Part shown: piece by piece, positions 35,674 to 47,661 of the stretch
How positions within the stretch are numbered: the first letter of the stretch is position 1
Layout of the letters: each line of letters begins with the position of its first letter
Source: Elmis aenea
Taxonomy: Eukaryota > Arthropoda > Insecta > Coleoptera > Elmidae
Length of the DNA stretch: 64,000 bases
Direction: 5' to 3'
NCBI GenBank assembly: GCA_947652605.1
Contig: OX393577.1
Location: forward strand, 18,355,466-18,419,465
Made by a program: the position numbers and the translations under genes
The notes under the pieces: generated by a model
Database searches by the model: none
Told to the model about the DNA's origin: nothing
Seen by the model: only the letters and a program-made list of their open reading frames with translations

Positions 35674-37137
35674 CAGGGATGGAATAACGTTTTAAATCGT
35701 TACGTTATTGTATAACGTTATTTATTATTTGTTTTCGTTACATAACGTTATAAATAACATTAAAAAAATGAATTGTTATGTTATATAACGTTACATAAAT
35801 TATGATATACAGGGTGTTTCTTAAATAATGCGAAAAAATTCAGGAGGTGATTCCTTATCGAAAATTAAGTGGGGTCTTTTATATAAATTTTTTTCTTAGA
35901 CTTCTCCTTTCGGAGTTACACCCCCCTGAAGGGGATCGGTAAAATTAGGTTTTTATTATATTTCTCAAATTTAGATAAATGTAGCAGAATGATATTTGGT
36001 AGATGTTTTATACTTATTAAAAGGTTTTCCATAGTAATATTTTCAATCATCTTTCACCTTCACAGGGGGCTGAAAAGTGCAACCCCTGTTGGTTTTTTAA
36101 TCAGAACTTTTTGGTGGGTTGAAATTTTGCAATTTTTTTTTTCTTAGTTTGATTTATTTAGAAACTTTTTTTATTTTTTAGTTTTTCTCGTAAATCCTAC
36201 AGTTATGAGTAAAACATTAAGTAAGTGAATATGATGTTTATGTTCATATTGGGTAGAATTGACGGGCGTTTTAGCGTTGTCGCAGCGTAAACGTTAAAAT
36301 GAATTACACCCGTCACTTCTACCCAATATGAACATAATCAAACCATGGTAATCACCAAAATGATTCGTTTTATATTGGAATATTTGATGGTTCATTCATA
36401 TAATTTTTTACTCAAAAACTGTAGGTTAAACGAGAAAAGTTAAAGATAAAAAAAACTTCTAAATAAATCAAGTTTTCAAAAAGAAAATTAAATTGCTAGA
36501 ATTCAACCCACCAAAAAGTTCTGATAAAAACACCAACAGGGGTCGCACTTTTCAGCCCCCTGTGAAGGTGGGAGATGATTGAAAATATTACGATGGGAAA
36601 CCTTTTAATAAGTATAAAACATCTACCGAATATCATTCTCCTACATTTATCCAAATTTGAGAAATAAAACAAAAACCTAATTTTACCGCTCCTCTTTAGG
36701 GGGTGTAACTCCGAAAGAAAAAAAAATTATGTGAAATACCTCTCTTAATTTTCGATAAGGATCACCTCCCGATTTTTTACGCATTATTTAAAAAACATGC
36801 TGTATAAAAATAATTTTTATTTGTAACTGTGAAATTATTTGTGGGATCTGTTGATGTAAATTTAAAAAATAGTACAAAATTAAGTTGAGATATTTTATTT
36901 TCATTTTAATTTCTAAAATACAAACAACATATTATATCTTCTGAAAATAAAAAGATCGCCATATAAAATTTAATTAATAGAGAATAACGATACAAAACAA
37001 CTTTTAACGAAACGTTATCGGTTATTATAACGTTATATAACGTTATAAAAATATCGTTACGTTATTGTATAAAAAATTATAGTTGAATCGTTATTATAAC
37101 GTTATCGGGTATCGTTACGTTACGTTTTCCATACCTG
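35674..37137. mobile_element. Composite hAT-type element, copy 1, perfect TSD ATTATTAC
   Basis: A 1464-bp element. The left end is CAGGGATGGAATAACG and the right end CGTTTTCCATACCTG. Identical ATTATTAC lies at 35666-35673 and 37138-37145. The outer 100-200 bp on both sides are packed with ATAACGTTAT palindromes. A foldback (35807-36806) sits inside. The whole structure, nested element included, recurs at 43895-45344, so it moved as a unit. Confidence 0.92.
35807..36806. repeat. Foldback nested in composite hAT copy 1
   Basis: It starts TACAGGGTGTTTCTTAAATA and ends with the inverse, TATTTAAAAAACATGCTGTA. Arms of about 430-480 bp carry AGTTACACCCCC, CAGCCCCCTGTGAAGGTG and the inverse of each. 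The tip holds TTCATATTGGGTAGAA and its inverse. An RNA copy would fold almost end to end. Confidence 0.85.
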
Positions 37138-37575
37138 ATTATTACATATGAAGTATTTATAATCTGAACATTTGATTATTCGAATAATTGGGGTTCTTGT
37201 GATTTGTATTTTTATTAACCGTTGTTTAACTTTGGTTCAAGGAAACGATTTTTTTTGGGTGGAAACAAGAGGCACGAAAATTAAATTTTTTATTCGTTCC
37301 GATCAGAAACAAGCGAAATATTTTTCGTTTTGAGTCCTTGGTTACCATTTTTTTAGCTTCATAATAGTATGCACTCTGTATTGTGCTAGGCATGTAAAAA
37401 TCTAATAGAGTTACGTATTTTTTACTTTCGCCATACGTAGTATGAAGAAAGTATTGTGATCGATAAAATTTCCAGATTTCGACGGATATAGGTACAAGTT
37501 CTGAGGTTCCCTGAACCCATGCCAGACGTTTAAAATGTAAATTTTTATAGTAGTTATCGATACAGCCCTCAAAAG

Positions 37576-38794
37576 CAGGGTGGATAAAAATCATGATTTT
37601 TTTAAAAAAATCAAAAAAATCGATTTATTTGATTTAAATCAGATTTTTTAAATTTAAATCAAATGTACCATATTATCGAATTTGGTGACATATTCACATG
37701 CTATTTCTGTTTTTTGCTAATATATTTAATAACCAATATATTTAATTCATAGGTGAATTTTTGTCAAAATGAAAAATTAAATGTAATGATTAAGAATTTT
37801 AAAAAAATCAGTGCTAAATGGTGATCTTTAATTAATTATATACAGGGTGAGTCATTAGCGCGGGATCGGTCGATTGTGGCTAAGCGGCTTGAGATATGAA
37901 GTTGATTCAAATGCTATTTTATACAGTTTTTTCTAAACAACACAATAAAAATATTTTCAAATATACAGGGTGAGTCACCTTTCTGGAACTAGCAACTTTT
38001 ATATTTCAAATACAACACCAAATTTTTTATTTAATATTTTTGACCGCCTTAATTTTAGCTTTGCATCAATATAAAATACTACAGGTTTTTATACGGCGTT
38101 GTGAAATAAAATTAATTTTCTAAACTACTCAAGGTTGTAAGTCTTTATTTAAAAAATTCTCCTGAAGTCATTTTGAAGTAGGTAGTTTTAATTTGGTATG
38201 GACATGCAGAAAAAAATTCTCTGTTCGCTCGATATGAAAAAACTTGAATCACACATACAGGAGTGTTTATAAATAGGTGGCAACTTCCATGATTTTCAAA
38301 AGCTCGTAACTCGATTTTTTTTCAAATTCAAACCCTGTATTTTTTAATGTCATCGAATTCGTCTGTAAGAGTGCTTAATTTTTTGTTAAGTATGTCCTAT
38401 ACCAAAACTCATACTTTTCGAGATATTCGACATTTTTCTTCAAATCGTTATTGAAGCAATAGTGCCGTGGAAATTGAAAAAACTGACTGTTCACTTGGCT
38501 AACGTCAAAAACTTTTCATTTATTTTTTGAATTATTGCATTTCCACAATGAATATTACTTTACAAGAGCAAATTGATATGGTTTATTCACCATTTCGTGT
38601 ATTTAATTACTAATAGTAATACAATTTTGTTTTATTATAAATATTATATTGTACTCATATAATCTGTGATTTAAATTGATAATTATTTTTTTTAAATCAC
38701 TTGATTTAAATTAATGATTTAAAAAAAATCACTTGATTTAAATAATGATTTAAATCGTGATTTAAATCAATTGATTTAAATCTGCTCAACCCTG
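37576..38794. mobile_element. hAT-like MITE of GATTTAAATC type, TSD CTCAAAAG/CTCAAAAA
   Basis: A 1219-bp element with ends CAGGGTGGATAAAAATCATG and AAATCTGCTCAACCCTG. Flanks 37568-37575 and 38795-38802 agree at 7 of 8. TTTAAATCA/TGATTTAAA repeats fill the right 150 bp. Inside are two ACAGGGTGAGTCA-type ends (37842, 37967) from further nested repeats. Near 38549 an ATG opens MNITLQEQIDMVYS, which resembles the N-terminal helix of a transposase (weak). A second copy, LINE-interrupted, is at 8824-11298. Confidence 0.82.
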
Positions 38795-38834
38795 CTCAAA
38801 AATGCGTGCAAATATTCAATTTTAAATAATAACT

Positions 38835-39375
38835 TATATACAAGGTGTTTAAGTTGAAACGACAATCCAAAATTACATGAAAACGGTAAGAGATAACAAA
38901 CATTTGTTTATGCAGAATTGTAGTCTATGTTGGGTTCTATAAAAAACCTTTATAACTTTTTTTGGTAAAATTTAAAATTAAGAAATTATTCTTAAAATTC
39001 AAAATTTTGAAAACAGCTCCCAACAATTTTTTCAAATTTTAGTATGTTTAACAATTTTTTTTTTTTTTAGTAAAATGCCGTTTGTCTTAACTCTCTTAAA
39101 CTTCCGTAAAAAAAGTTATGATTAAAAAAAAAGTAAAAATATTTTTTAAGAACGCCGACATAAACACGCGCATGAAACTTCATTTTGACAGACGTCGCTT
39201 ATGTCATGTTGACACACGTTATTTACAAAAATAAGGTTAATTGGAACTCTTGTAGAGGCATTTTAAATCTTTTTATACCCACAAATGCACAAACACATAC
39301 GTTGATACACACAATATATTTATGGCGAAAGTCATTTCGTGGCCACACCAGTTTATTTTTTTAAACTATTGAAGG
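38835..39375. repeat. Dispersed repeat arm A, inverted relative to 41385-41880
   Basis: It carries CAGAATTGTAGTCTATGTTG, GACAGACGTC and GCGAAAGTCATTTCGTGGCC before ending at CACACCAGTT. All of these occur inverted in 41385-41880. A further partial copy lies near 5711. Confidence 0.75.
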
Positions 39376-40640
39376 GTTCCATGGTTAAAATAAACTGGGA
39401 TATACCGCACTAACGTATGACTTGTCTGGTAGACATCATTGTGATGGTAATAAAATAATCAGCATTGTAAAAGGCGTATTAGCATCTTAATTAATCGTTA
39501 AAAAAAAAATTTAAGCAAGTAAAAACATAAAGGCGATGCGTAAATTTACTGATAGCTATAATTATGTCGTAAGAGACATGTACCACAAATCACACCTCAC
39601 ATTAGATGTTACTATATAATCAGTGTATAAATATTGTTCTACGAGAAAATATGACGTACTCAACTGTACAATACTCTTTTTAAATTCAGGTAACTTGGCA
39701 AATGCGTTAAACAAACAAAATCAGTAAAACCACTCGACAAATATAACAAGTACTATAGTACATGACAACGTGGAGAATTATGACGAGATTAAAATAAGAC
39801 CTTTTGCTATTTCCTAACGACAGTGTTAAGTATCAAATTTTGGTGAAATTATGTGTATAAAAAGATAATTCAATTTTTATCTGACACTATCAAATTTAGC
39901 GATTTCTTAGTTTTATAAAAAATATATATAAACATGGAATTCCTGTTTATTCTCCGCAAACTATTTTAAGACGAGCATGTGATCTCATCTCTGCCAATTT
40001 GTTTAAAGCCGAATTTATATTTTAGTACTCCAACTTAAATGTCAGGTAGAAACACATTGCAATTGGCATCCAGACATTACAATCGCTTCGAGTTTAATTT
40101 AATAAACGAAACCAATCAGCAATATTAATGTACCATTGACCTTTTGATACAGAAAACATCGTTTTAAACAAATACGTCCACGTAACGGCCACGTTTTATT
40201 GTCGATACAAGAATTGTTTAATAAAGACGTGTTATGCTAATAACTTTCATCGAAATGCTGCTGACTTTTTTACGGTTCCGCGTCAAAATTAGAACAGAAA
40301 CGGGCAAGGCCACCCACTGATCGAATTTGTACGTCACGCCTCGTAAAAATAACGCTCTCATATGCTCAACTCAAAAATAGTTCATATACGTTTAGTTTTA
40401 GTTAACATTTAACTAGTTAATTCATACAAATTCCGTTAATTAAAAATATAACGAAACAACCGACAATCGGCGAACACACGCATGCGTCAAGTACAAAAAC
40501 ATGTGACTACACAATTTAATAAGAAAATACGAGTAAATTCACTAAAATTAACTGAAGAATCATCTCAAGAGACAGATATAGCGCCTGTATATTATTAATA
40601 AGGAGTTCGTTCTGTAAAAATGTTATTCAAACGCCGGTAA
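39376..40640. other. No gene seen; AT-rich, probably first intron of the gene starting at 40846
   Basis: The interval lies just downstream of a minus-strand splice donor at 40752. No second exon was recognised here or further left, so the intron is probably long or the next exon too small to see. Confidence 0.4.
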
Positions 40641-40752
40641 ATAATCCGAAAGGGTCGCTCAATACGCTAGACGTACAGGTGCAGAAGGAAAACCGCGCAG
40701 GATCCTGTCAGCGGGAACGAAAAATTGAAAAATTTAAGTGTGATGTACTTAC

Positions 40753-40846
40753 CATTAATTAAGGGAAAATTGTGTCCTGGATGTCCCAAAAATGATTTTA
40801 ATCCGCTCTCCAGTAATATGGGAGAACCTCTGTCTTTATAACTCAT
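40753..40846 (-). CDS. First coding exon of an unidentified gene (partial)
   Basis: The ATG at 40846-40844 opens MSYKDRGSPILLESGLKSFL and continues GHPGHNFPLIN. After one base of the next codon it meets a strong donor (TTAATTAATG then GTAAGTACATC, intron from 40752). The frame is open upstream to an in-frame TGA at 40921-40919, but no earlier ATG exists in it, which fixes this start. The region 40640-41330 is clearly more GC- and CpG-rich than its surroundings, fitting a promoter and 5' UTR on the minus strand. Downstream exons must lie to the left but I could not identify one. I do not recognise the protein. The exon ends in phase 1. Confidence 0.6.
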
Positions 40847-40919
40847 CTCACTATCACTATCACTAAAATAATAAGTTGAGCGCGGAATTTTGACGGATTT
40901 TAGTGGCGCTAACACCACT

Positions 40920-41100
40920 CACACATCAAACAGGAACACGGTGTACGCAACACCAAAGCTGCATAAATAACACGAGGTTCGGCCGAGTAACATGCAATCA
41001 ATTCGTACTAAAATAGTCTGCTCGCGACATTAGTGCACTCTAGTGCGCTCGCTAGCTAACGCTGTGGCTGTAGTCCAAGGTTGATAACAGACGTGATATC
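40920..41100 (-). promoter_or_regulatory. Probable promoter / 5' UTR of the gene starting at 40846
   Basis: This is a CpG-containing, less AT-rich segment (GCTCGCGACATTAG, GTGCGCTCGCTAGCTAACGC) just upstream of the ATG. It lacks a clear TATA box. The exact start site cannot be placed from sequence alone. Confidence 0.35.
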
Positions 41101-41384
41101 ATACAATGAAAATTACACATGATAGTAACAATTAGCCGCTGCTTACTGTAACATATTACAACATAACCAATATCCTGCTGACAAGCGTGACACAATTACT
41201 GAAGCGCTTGCGCCTGCGAGTCGACAACCCGTGTTACAGTGTACTGTTTGCAGGACTGTCTTCAGCACAACAAAGCAGAACGATAATTTTACACTATCAA
41301 TTACACAAGTAGATAAGCGGTCCACAAACTATGGTTAGCGAAACTGGTATAAAATGTCACATTTGACAATGACACATACAATAA

Positions 41385-41880
41385 AAAAATTAACTGGTGT
41401 GGCCACCCAATGACTTTCGTCGTACTATATTGTGCCCATCTTCGGATGGGTGCCTGTGTATTTATGGGTTAACAAAGTTTAAAGTGCCGCTCCACGCGTT
41501 CTAATGAACCTCATTTTTGTAAATGACGACTGAACTGACGTAAATAACGTCTGTCAAAATGACGTTTCATGCGTGTGTTTATGACGGCGTTCTTAATTTT
41601 TTTTAATCATTACTTTTTTTAAAAAATTCAAGAGAGTTGAGATAAACGGCATTTTACTAAAAAATATAAACTCTATAGCATACTAAACATTGAAAGCAAT
41701 TGTTGGAACCGTTTTCGAGAAAACATTTCAAAATTTTGCATTGTCAAAACTTACCAAAAAAAAGTGATCAGGGTTTTTATAGACCCCAACATGGACTATA
41801 ATTCCACATAAACCGAATATTTATATCTGTTACCGATTTTATATAATTTAGGATTAACACTATTTTGAAAAATTACCTGA
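41385..41880. repeat. Dispersed repeat arm B, inverse of 38835-39375
   Basis: It begins AACTGGTGTGGCCACCCAAT, then GACTTTCGTCG, CAAAATGACGTTTCATGCG and CATGGACTATAATTCCACAT, each the inverse of a segment in arm A. The two arms bracket about 2 kb containing the first exon and promoter of the 40846 gene. They may be independent insertions. Confidence 0.75.
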
Positions 41881-41959
41881 ATGCATGCGCTTTGTAATAT
41901 ATTTTTAAAGGCTCTATCGATAACTAATGTCCAAAATATACAGATTTAGCGTCTGGCAC

Positions 41960-42490
41960 ATACACATACGGACGTAATCGCGAAAATAGTCAAAACGGGT
42001 TCAAGGGATCTCAAAACGTGTATATTCGTCGAAATCTGGGATTTGTAAAAACAATACTTTGTTTATACTGCGTAAGGCGAAAGTAAAAACATCTTTCGAA
42101 CTAATCTAGCTTTTTTAGTTTCTGAGATATAGGGGAAAAAGTAAAAAACTGGATTTTTGTTTTTTGCTTTAAGAACAAATTCACCTGATGACGGTTTAAA
42201 AAAAGCGAAAAGTAGCAGGGAAAATATAATTGGAGATTTTGATTCCTTGCAAAAAGTGACTAGGAATTTTTTTTACAGAAATAAAATTCGACATCAAATG
42301 AAAAAGTTACGGGCAAAAAACAAAAATCCACTTTTTTACTTTTTCCCCTATATTTCAAAAACTAAAAAAGCTAGATAAGTTCTGTTTGCGTCAAATTATT
42401 AAGCACCTAAATAAACAACTTTGCCTTAATTTAACCGAAGTCGTAACTCTTACCGTTTACGAGATTCCCATACTGGCCCTTGAAAAACGA
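41960..42490. repeat. Dispersed repeat material including a 70-bp inverted pair
   Basis: CTAGCTTTTTTAGTTTCTGA and the following GATATAGGGGAAAAAGT (42108-42175) are inverted at 42300-42376, with a roughly 120-bp loop. The preceding part (TCGTCGAAATCTGGGATTTG) is homologous, inverted, to about 37430-37530. The 73-aa ORF here is a by-product. Confidence 0.65.
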
Positions 42491-42867
42491 GGGAAGTCGA
42501 AGGACACAGATGATTAAATTTGCTTAATTACTTAAATTTCATTTTATTTTACAATAAATAATAATCTTTTGTTATTATTGAGACAAAAATTCACAATATA
42601 TCTTATAAAAACGACACACGATAATAACATAACTATTGCAAAATCACAAACATAGCGGCATGAAAATGTTTTAATTAAGCAACATTATACTTACAATTTT
42701 ATTTAAAACATTAAAACTTTAATTATCACGATAATTAATTGCTGTGTAGGACACCACGAATAAGTGAGACATAAAATCTATTGAATGGCAAATAACATTT
42801 TATAGTGCAAGATATTTTATCAATGTCTTGACTGCAGTTTGTACTTACAAAGTCTCAAGATATATAT

Positions 42868-43738
42868 TTAAACCCACAAAACTTTTAAAGGCGGTTTTTC
42901 AATATTTTCAACAGGAACAGAACTCCATCTTCTGTGTGACGCAATACCTTCTGGTTTTTGCCATAACTTAAAATCTTTGTTTTGGTTGTCTTGCTTATCG
43001 TCATTTATGGGTTTTATTGGCTTAATTGGAGATGACATTTTGGGAGACGAGACGTTATCATGCAACATACTCTTTAATAATAAGGTTTTGGGATTTTTCT
43101 CTTCCAAAATAGTCGAGTTTATTAATGGAATACCCAGTTCTTGAAATGAATTCATCGAAGAAAACCCACTTTCATCTTCTGCAGAACTAACACTGCTCAT
43201 CGGCGGCGAATTAGACTTTTCTGGCTCATATTTTAATTTATCATTTTTAATTCCTTCAACGTTTAAGCTTTTAATTGAATTGATGCTGTTACGTTTATTA
43301 CATTCCATATCGTTTAATGTTGAAGACATTATGCAGCAGTTATTATTAGCCAAATTACTACAAGCCGAATCAAGTGATTTATTATGTTTCGGCGACTCCA
43401 GAGTATGAAAGGAATTTCTTTTATAATCTGTGGATGTTCGCTGTAATGATAGTTTACGATTAAATGCAGTGGAGATCCTTATTTCTTTGTCGGAAGTCAG
43501 GTGTGGACTTGACGAATAGGAATTCGATCTGTGGGTTTGGTTTTCCGGAGTTCTCGGAAATTCTTTTGCCAATTGAGCCAAAAATATTTCATCATTTATA
43601 TCGTTATTCGTATGGGCTAAATCTGGCTCACGAGTATCAAGTAGAGATTGAGCTGTTCTTAAAAGTCTAAAGGCTTCTTGAGATAGTTTCTCAGGGGGTA
43701 TTTCCTCTGGCAATGTTTGCGGCTTTTTACGTCTCCTC
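42868..43738 (-). CDS. Terminal coding exon of a Ser-rich protein (unnamed insect gene)
   Basis: The exon starts after an acceptor (TAATTTATAG, AG at 43740-43739). It is joined in phase 2 to the 45566-45792 exon, completing a Trp codon: TW-RRRKKPQTLPEEIPPEKLS. It encodes 289 residues and stops at TAA (42870-42868). A helical segment (SQEAFRLLRTAQSLL) is followed by a long Ser/Asn-rich, probably disordered region with a conserved-looking acidic motif SSAEDESGFSSMNSFQELG, then HRRWSS and the final LKVLWV. A hydrophobic C-terminal Val is compatible with a PDZ-binding end, which is inference. A GTAAGT donor 20-30 bp past the stop could allow an alternative 3' end. I could not name the family. Confidence 0.82.
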
Positions 43739-43894
43739 CTATAAATTATACAATTCTATTTTAAAAATAGCTTTGTACATAACCTTTTAAAAGCAAACAC
43801 AAGGTCAATATAATGTAACTACTTGAAAATGGTTAAAAGTTTTTTTTATCGCCATTTAAGAAGTGTGTGCCGCAACACGCTAGTGTGCTTTAAG

Positions 43895-45344
43895 CAGGGA
43901 TGGAATAACGTTTTAAATCGTTACGTTATTGTATAACGTTATTTATTATTTGTTTTCGTTACATAACGTTATAAATAACGTTAAAAAATGAATTGTTATG
44001 TTATATAACGTTATATAACGTTACATAATTTATGATATACAGGGCGTTTCTTAAATAATGCGAAAAAAATCGGAAGGTGATTCCTTATTGAAAATAAAGT
44101 GGGGTCAGGTTATGTAACAATTTTTTCTTAGACGTCTCCTTTCGGAGTTACACCCCCCTAAAGGGGAGCGATAAAATTAGGTTTTTATTTCATTTCTCAA
44201 ATTTAGATAAATGTAGGAGAATGATATTTGGTAGATGTTTTATACTTATTAACAGGTTTCCCATAGTATTATTTTCAATCATCTTCCACCTTCATAGGGG
44301 GCTGAAAAGTGCGACCCCTGTTGGTTTTTTAATCAGAACTTTTTGGTGAGTTGAAATTTTGCAAAAAATGTTTTTGTTAGTGTGATTTATTTAGAACCTT
44401 TTTTTATTCTTTAGTTTTTCTCGTAAATCTTAGTTTTAAGTAAAAAATTAAATGAGTGAATATGATGTTTATGTTCATATTGGGTAGAATTGACGGGCGT
44501 TTTAGCGTTGTCGCCGCGTAAGCGTCAAAATGAGTTACACCCGTCACTTCTATCCAATATCGTTTTATATTGGAATATTTGATGGTTCATGTTCATTCAT
44601 ATAATTTTTTACTCAAAAACTGTAGGTTTAACGAGAACAGTTAAAGAATAAAAAAAACTTCTAAATAAATCAAGTTTTTAAAGAAAATTTAAAATTGCTA
44701 GATTTCAACCCACCAAAAAGTCCTGATAAAAAAACCAACAGAGGTCGCACTTTTCAGCCCCCTGTAAAGGTGAGAGATGATTAAAAATATTACTATGGGA
44801 AACCTTTTTATAAGTATAAATCTCCCACATTTATCCAAATTTGGGAAATAAAATAAAAATCCAATTTTACCGATCTCGTTTAGGGGGGTGTAACTCCGAA
44901 AGGAGACCCTAAAGAAAAAACAAATATGAAAGACCCCTCTTAATTTTCGATTAAGTATCACCTCCCGAATTTTTTCACATTATTTAAGAAACATGCTGTA
45001 TAAGAATAATTTTTATTTGTAACTCTGAAATTATTTTTGGGATCTGTAAATGTAAATTTAAAAAATAGTACCTACAAAATTACGTTGAGGTTGAGATATT
45101 TTATTTTCATTTTAATTTCTAAAATACAAACAAAATATTATATCTTCAGAAAATAAAAAGATCGCCATATAAAAATTTAATTTATAGAGAATAACGATAC
45201 AAAATAACTTTTAATGAAACGTTATCGGTTATTATAACGTTATATAACGTTATAAAAATATCGTTACGTTATTGTATAAAAAATTATAGTTGAATCGTTA
45301 TTATAACGTTATCGGGTATCGTTACGTTACGTTTTCCATCCCTG
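43895..45344. mobile_element. Composite hAT-type element, copy 2, perfect TSD GCTTTAAG, in an intron
   Basis: A 1450-bp element with ends CAGGGATGGAATAACG and GTTTTCCATCCCTG. Identical GCTTTAAG lies at 43887-43894 and 45345-45352. Its structure parallels copy 1 at 35674, including the nested foldback (about 44037-45003). It occupies about 80% of the 1.83-kb intron between the two coding exons. Confidence 0.93.
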
Positions 45345-45565
45345 GCTTTAAGCATCGGTCAGGTGTGTAGCGGAAAATTTATCATAAACAGATTTTTAAA
45401 TAATATTGTAGCACCGACTCAAATCGGTCGCTATATTTATATCATCCAATAAAATTACTAATAGAATTGCATTTATAGTGTACCGCGAAATTTTAGTGTT
45501 CTTAAAAGTGTGCCACGACTTTGATAGAATTGAAAAACAGTGATTTAAGCATATTAATTTCTCAC

Positions 45566-45792
45566 CATGTGAAATCTCTGAAAGAAGTGTAGTCATCAGT
45601 GGTCGTAGATGTTGATATATCGTTCAAAGTATCATTAGTGGTGGTCATCTGGTGTTCACTCCTGGATCTAGGAACTGTTTGTTGATTGGTACTAATTCTA
45701 GTACCCAATAATTCTAAGCTGCGATGCGCCCTTTCCAAAAATGTTACAACTTGCTTCATTACAGCTCTATACATTTCTCTACTCGACTCGGT
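45566..45792 (-). CDS. Internal coding exon of the Ser-rich protein gene
   Basis: A 227-bp exon bounded by CTTATAG (acceptor) and GTGAGAAATT (donor). It enters in phase 0 after the 47662-47808 exon and leaves in phase 2. It encodes TESSREMYRAVMKQVVTFLE, then RAHRSLELLG, an amphipathic helix suited to coiled-coil pairing. A Thr/Ser-rich linker (TTTNDTLNDISTSTTTDD) follows. All three exons preserve frame across their junctions, which is the main evidence that they belong together. Confidence 0.85.
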
Positions 45793-46078
45793 CTATAAGA
45801 TAAAATTAAAAATGTTTTAGTAAGACGCTTACCATGGCTACATATTTATGCAAAAATAAAAACAAAGCTCAAAACATTAAGGTCCAAAATAGACGTAAAA
45901 TTTATATTAATCTATTAAGAAAAGCGTATAAAGAATTAAAAATGTTTCAAGAATGTGTTTTACTTTCCGATGCGTCTAAAAGTAAAGGAAAAAAACACTA
46001 AAATCATGTTGTTTTCGTTTTTTTCTGAAAGCTTTTGAACAATGAAGACCATTAGAATTTCTTTCTTGGTTTGAAGTA

Positions 46079-47249
46079 CGAGGGCGCATTTTTATGTAAT
46101 CTACCTCGCTATGAAAGAAAGCACGAAGGAGAAAAAAATAATTTTCTAGATTACTACCTTCAACACTTGTACACTTAATAACGTTTCTAAAGTTGCCGCA
46201 TTCCTTTAAAAAAAAAAATCCTTTGGGTAGCGCAAAATAGGCATCAACAGCTATATTTTTTTGAGGTTTTTGAACCAGAATAGTTACATGGTGTTGTTAG
46301 GGCTGTGAGGTGGATGACGCAGCTCAGTAAATCCACATTCTTGAATTACAGCCTAAACATCGTACTTTTTGGACTCTGCAGTTGTGGTGCAGAAGATTCT
46401 TTTGACGCCACGGTAAAGGCCGATTCAATATCAACGCTTGTTGCAAACTTTGGATCGTCTTCAAATTTCAAATAGACCTCTCTTATGATTTTAGTGTCAT
46501 TTTCTATATATTCAATATTAAGAACTCCTCCCTGTCTCAAAACAATGGTTGCCATTAGTTTTTCGGCTGAAAACTGTTTTGGTATTTTAGGGGAAAGCAA
46601 ACCTTTGTGAACCCACTGCCAAGATTTTTGGTAGGAGAATCCCAGTAATACATCCAAGTCTCATCCCAGACAACAATTCGTAAAAAAAGCTCTTATCAGC
46701 CCGTAAAATTTTCTTGGGAAATTTCTTTCTCGGCAAGTTTTTGCGCCGCGTAAGAAGTCTTGGAACCCAACGCGCAGACACTTTCTTCATACTCAAATTG
46801 TCGTGCAAAACTTTCCAAACAGTTGTTTCCGATACCCCAACTTCCCTGGCAATGAAAGATAACTTCAACCACCGAACTGAGAGCACCAAATCTTCATTTT
46901 TTTTAAACAATGCTTTCAGTTTTTGCCTCAACTGGTCGACCTGATTTAGGATCATCCTGTAGATAGTCCCGACCCAACTTCATTTCCATACACGTCGGTT
47001 ATTCTTTGATGAATAACTTTTGGCCCATTACCCTCTTTTGTAAAAAAAAATTTTACACTTCGATGCTCGTCTTTAATTTTACTGATTTTTGTTTAGAAAT
47101 AATCGTAGAGAATTTATCAGACTCAATATATTTTGATGAAGCTTTTCTCTTCAGGTTCAAAATTTCACGGCTATTTAACAGCACGACCATTTCATTTTGA
47201 TATTTTATTTTCATGATTAGATGGTAGATTACTTAAAAAAATGCCCTCG
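46079..47249 (-). mobile_element. Degenerate mariner, TA target duplication, in an intron
   Basis: A 1171-bp element with ends CGAGGGCGCATTTTTATGTA and the inverse of TAAAAAAATGCCCTCG, roughly 27-bp inverted repeats. TA lies at 46077-46078 and 47250-47251. It sits in the intron between 45793 and 47661 and makes up about 63% of it. Length and terminal repeats fit a mariner with modest deletions. Confidence 0.88.
46300..47207 (-). pseudogene. mariner transposase pseudogene
   Basis: Read on the minus strand in several frames. An N-terminal relic (VIHQRITDVYG) is followed by the second helix-turn-helix region VGVSETTVWKVLHDNLSMKK, the family-diagnostic SARWVPRLLT, then WVHKGLLSPK and QFSAEKLMATI. 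Frameshifts and stops separate the blocks. The DDD catalytic triad cannot be read intact. Non-functional. Confidence 0.85.
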
Positions 47250-47661
47250 TACACAACTTTGTCCCAATTTAAGTGACCTCATAGTTCTCAAGATAAGCGA
47301 GATCCCTCGAATCTCTGGGCCACCCTATATTTAAGAGTCACGTAATAACATTAATTAACGTAATGAAATTATAAAATGATTATTTAAAATTTGATCCACA
47401 TAACACGAAATAAAAATAGTAAGTATAAACTTGTTTAAAATACCAATACAAATACCTAGTACTGTACTTATAGCTGCCTACCAATCAAAGGCATCAAAGC
47501 AAGATGATTCATTAATTATATCAAGGTTATTAAGTAAGTGCAGTTTTTTATTGTCGCGTTAAGAGATTAAGTTAAACTAAATGAATACGTGATTATCGCG
47601 TTTAAACTATTTTAGTGTTATGTTGGAATCAAACAACGATAATTTTATTAATTAAACGTAC

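Noticed and set aside
37226..37594. 122-aa minus-strand ORF
   Set aside because: It starts inside the MITE at 37576. The rest is homologous, in inverse orientation, to noncoding repeat sequence at 41984-42090.
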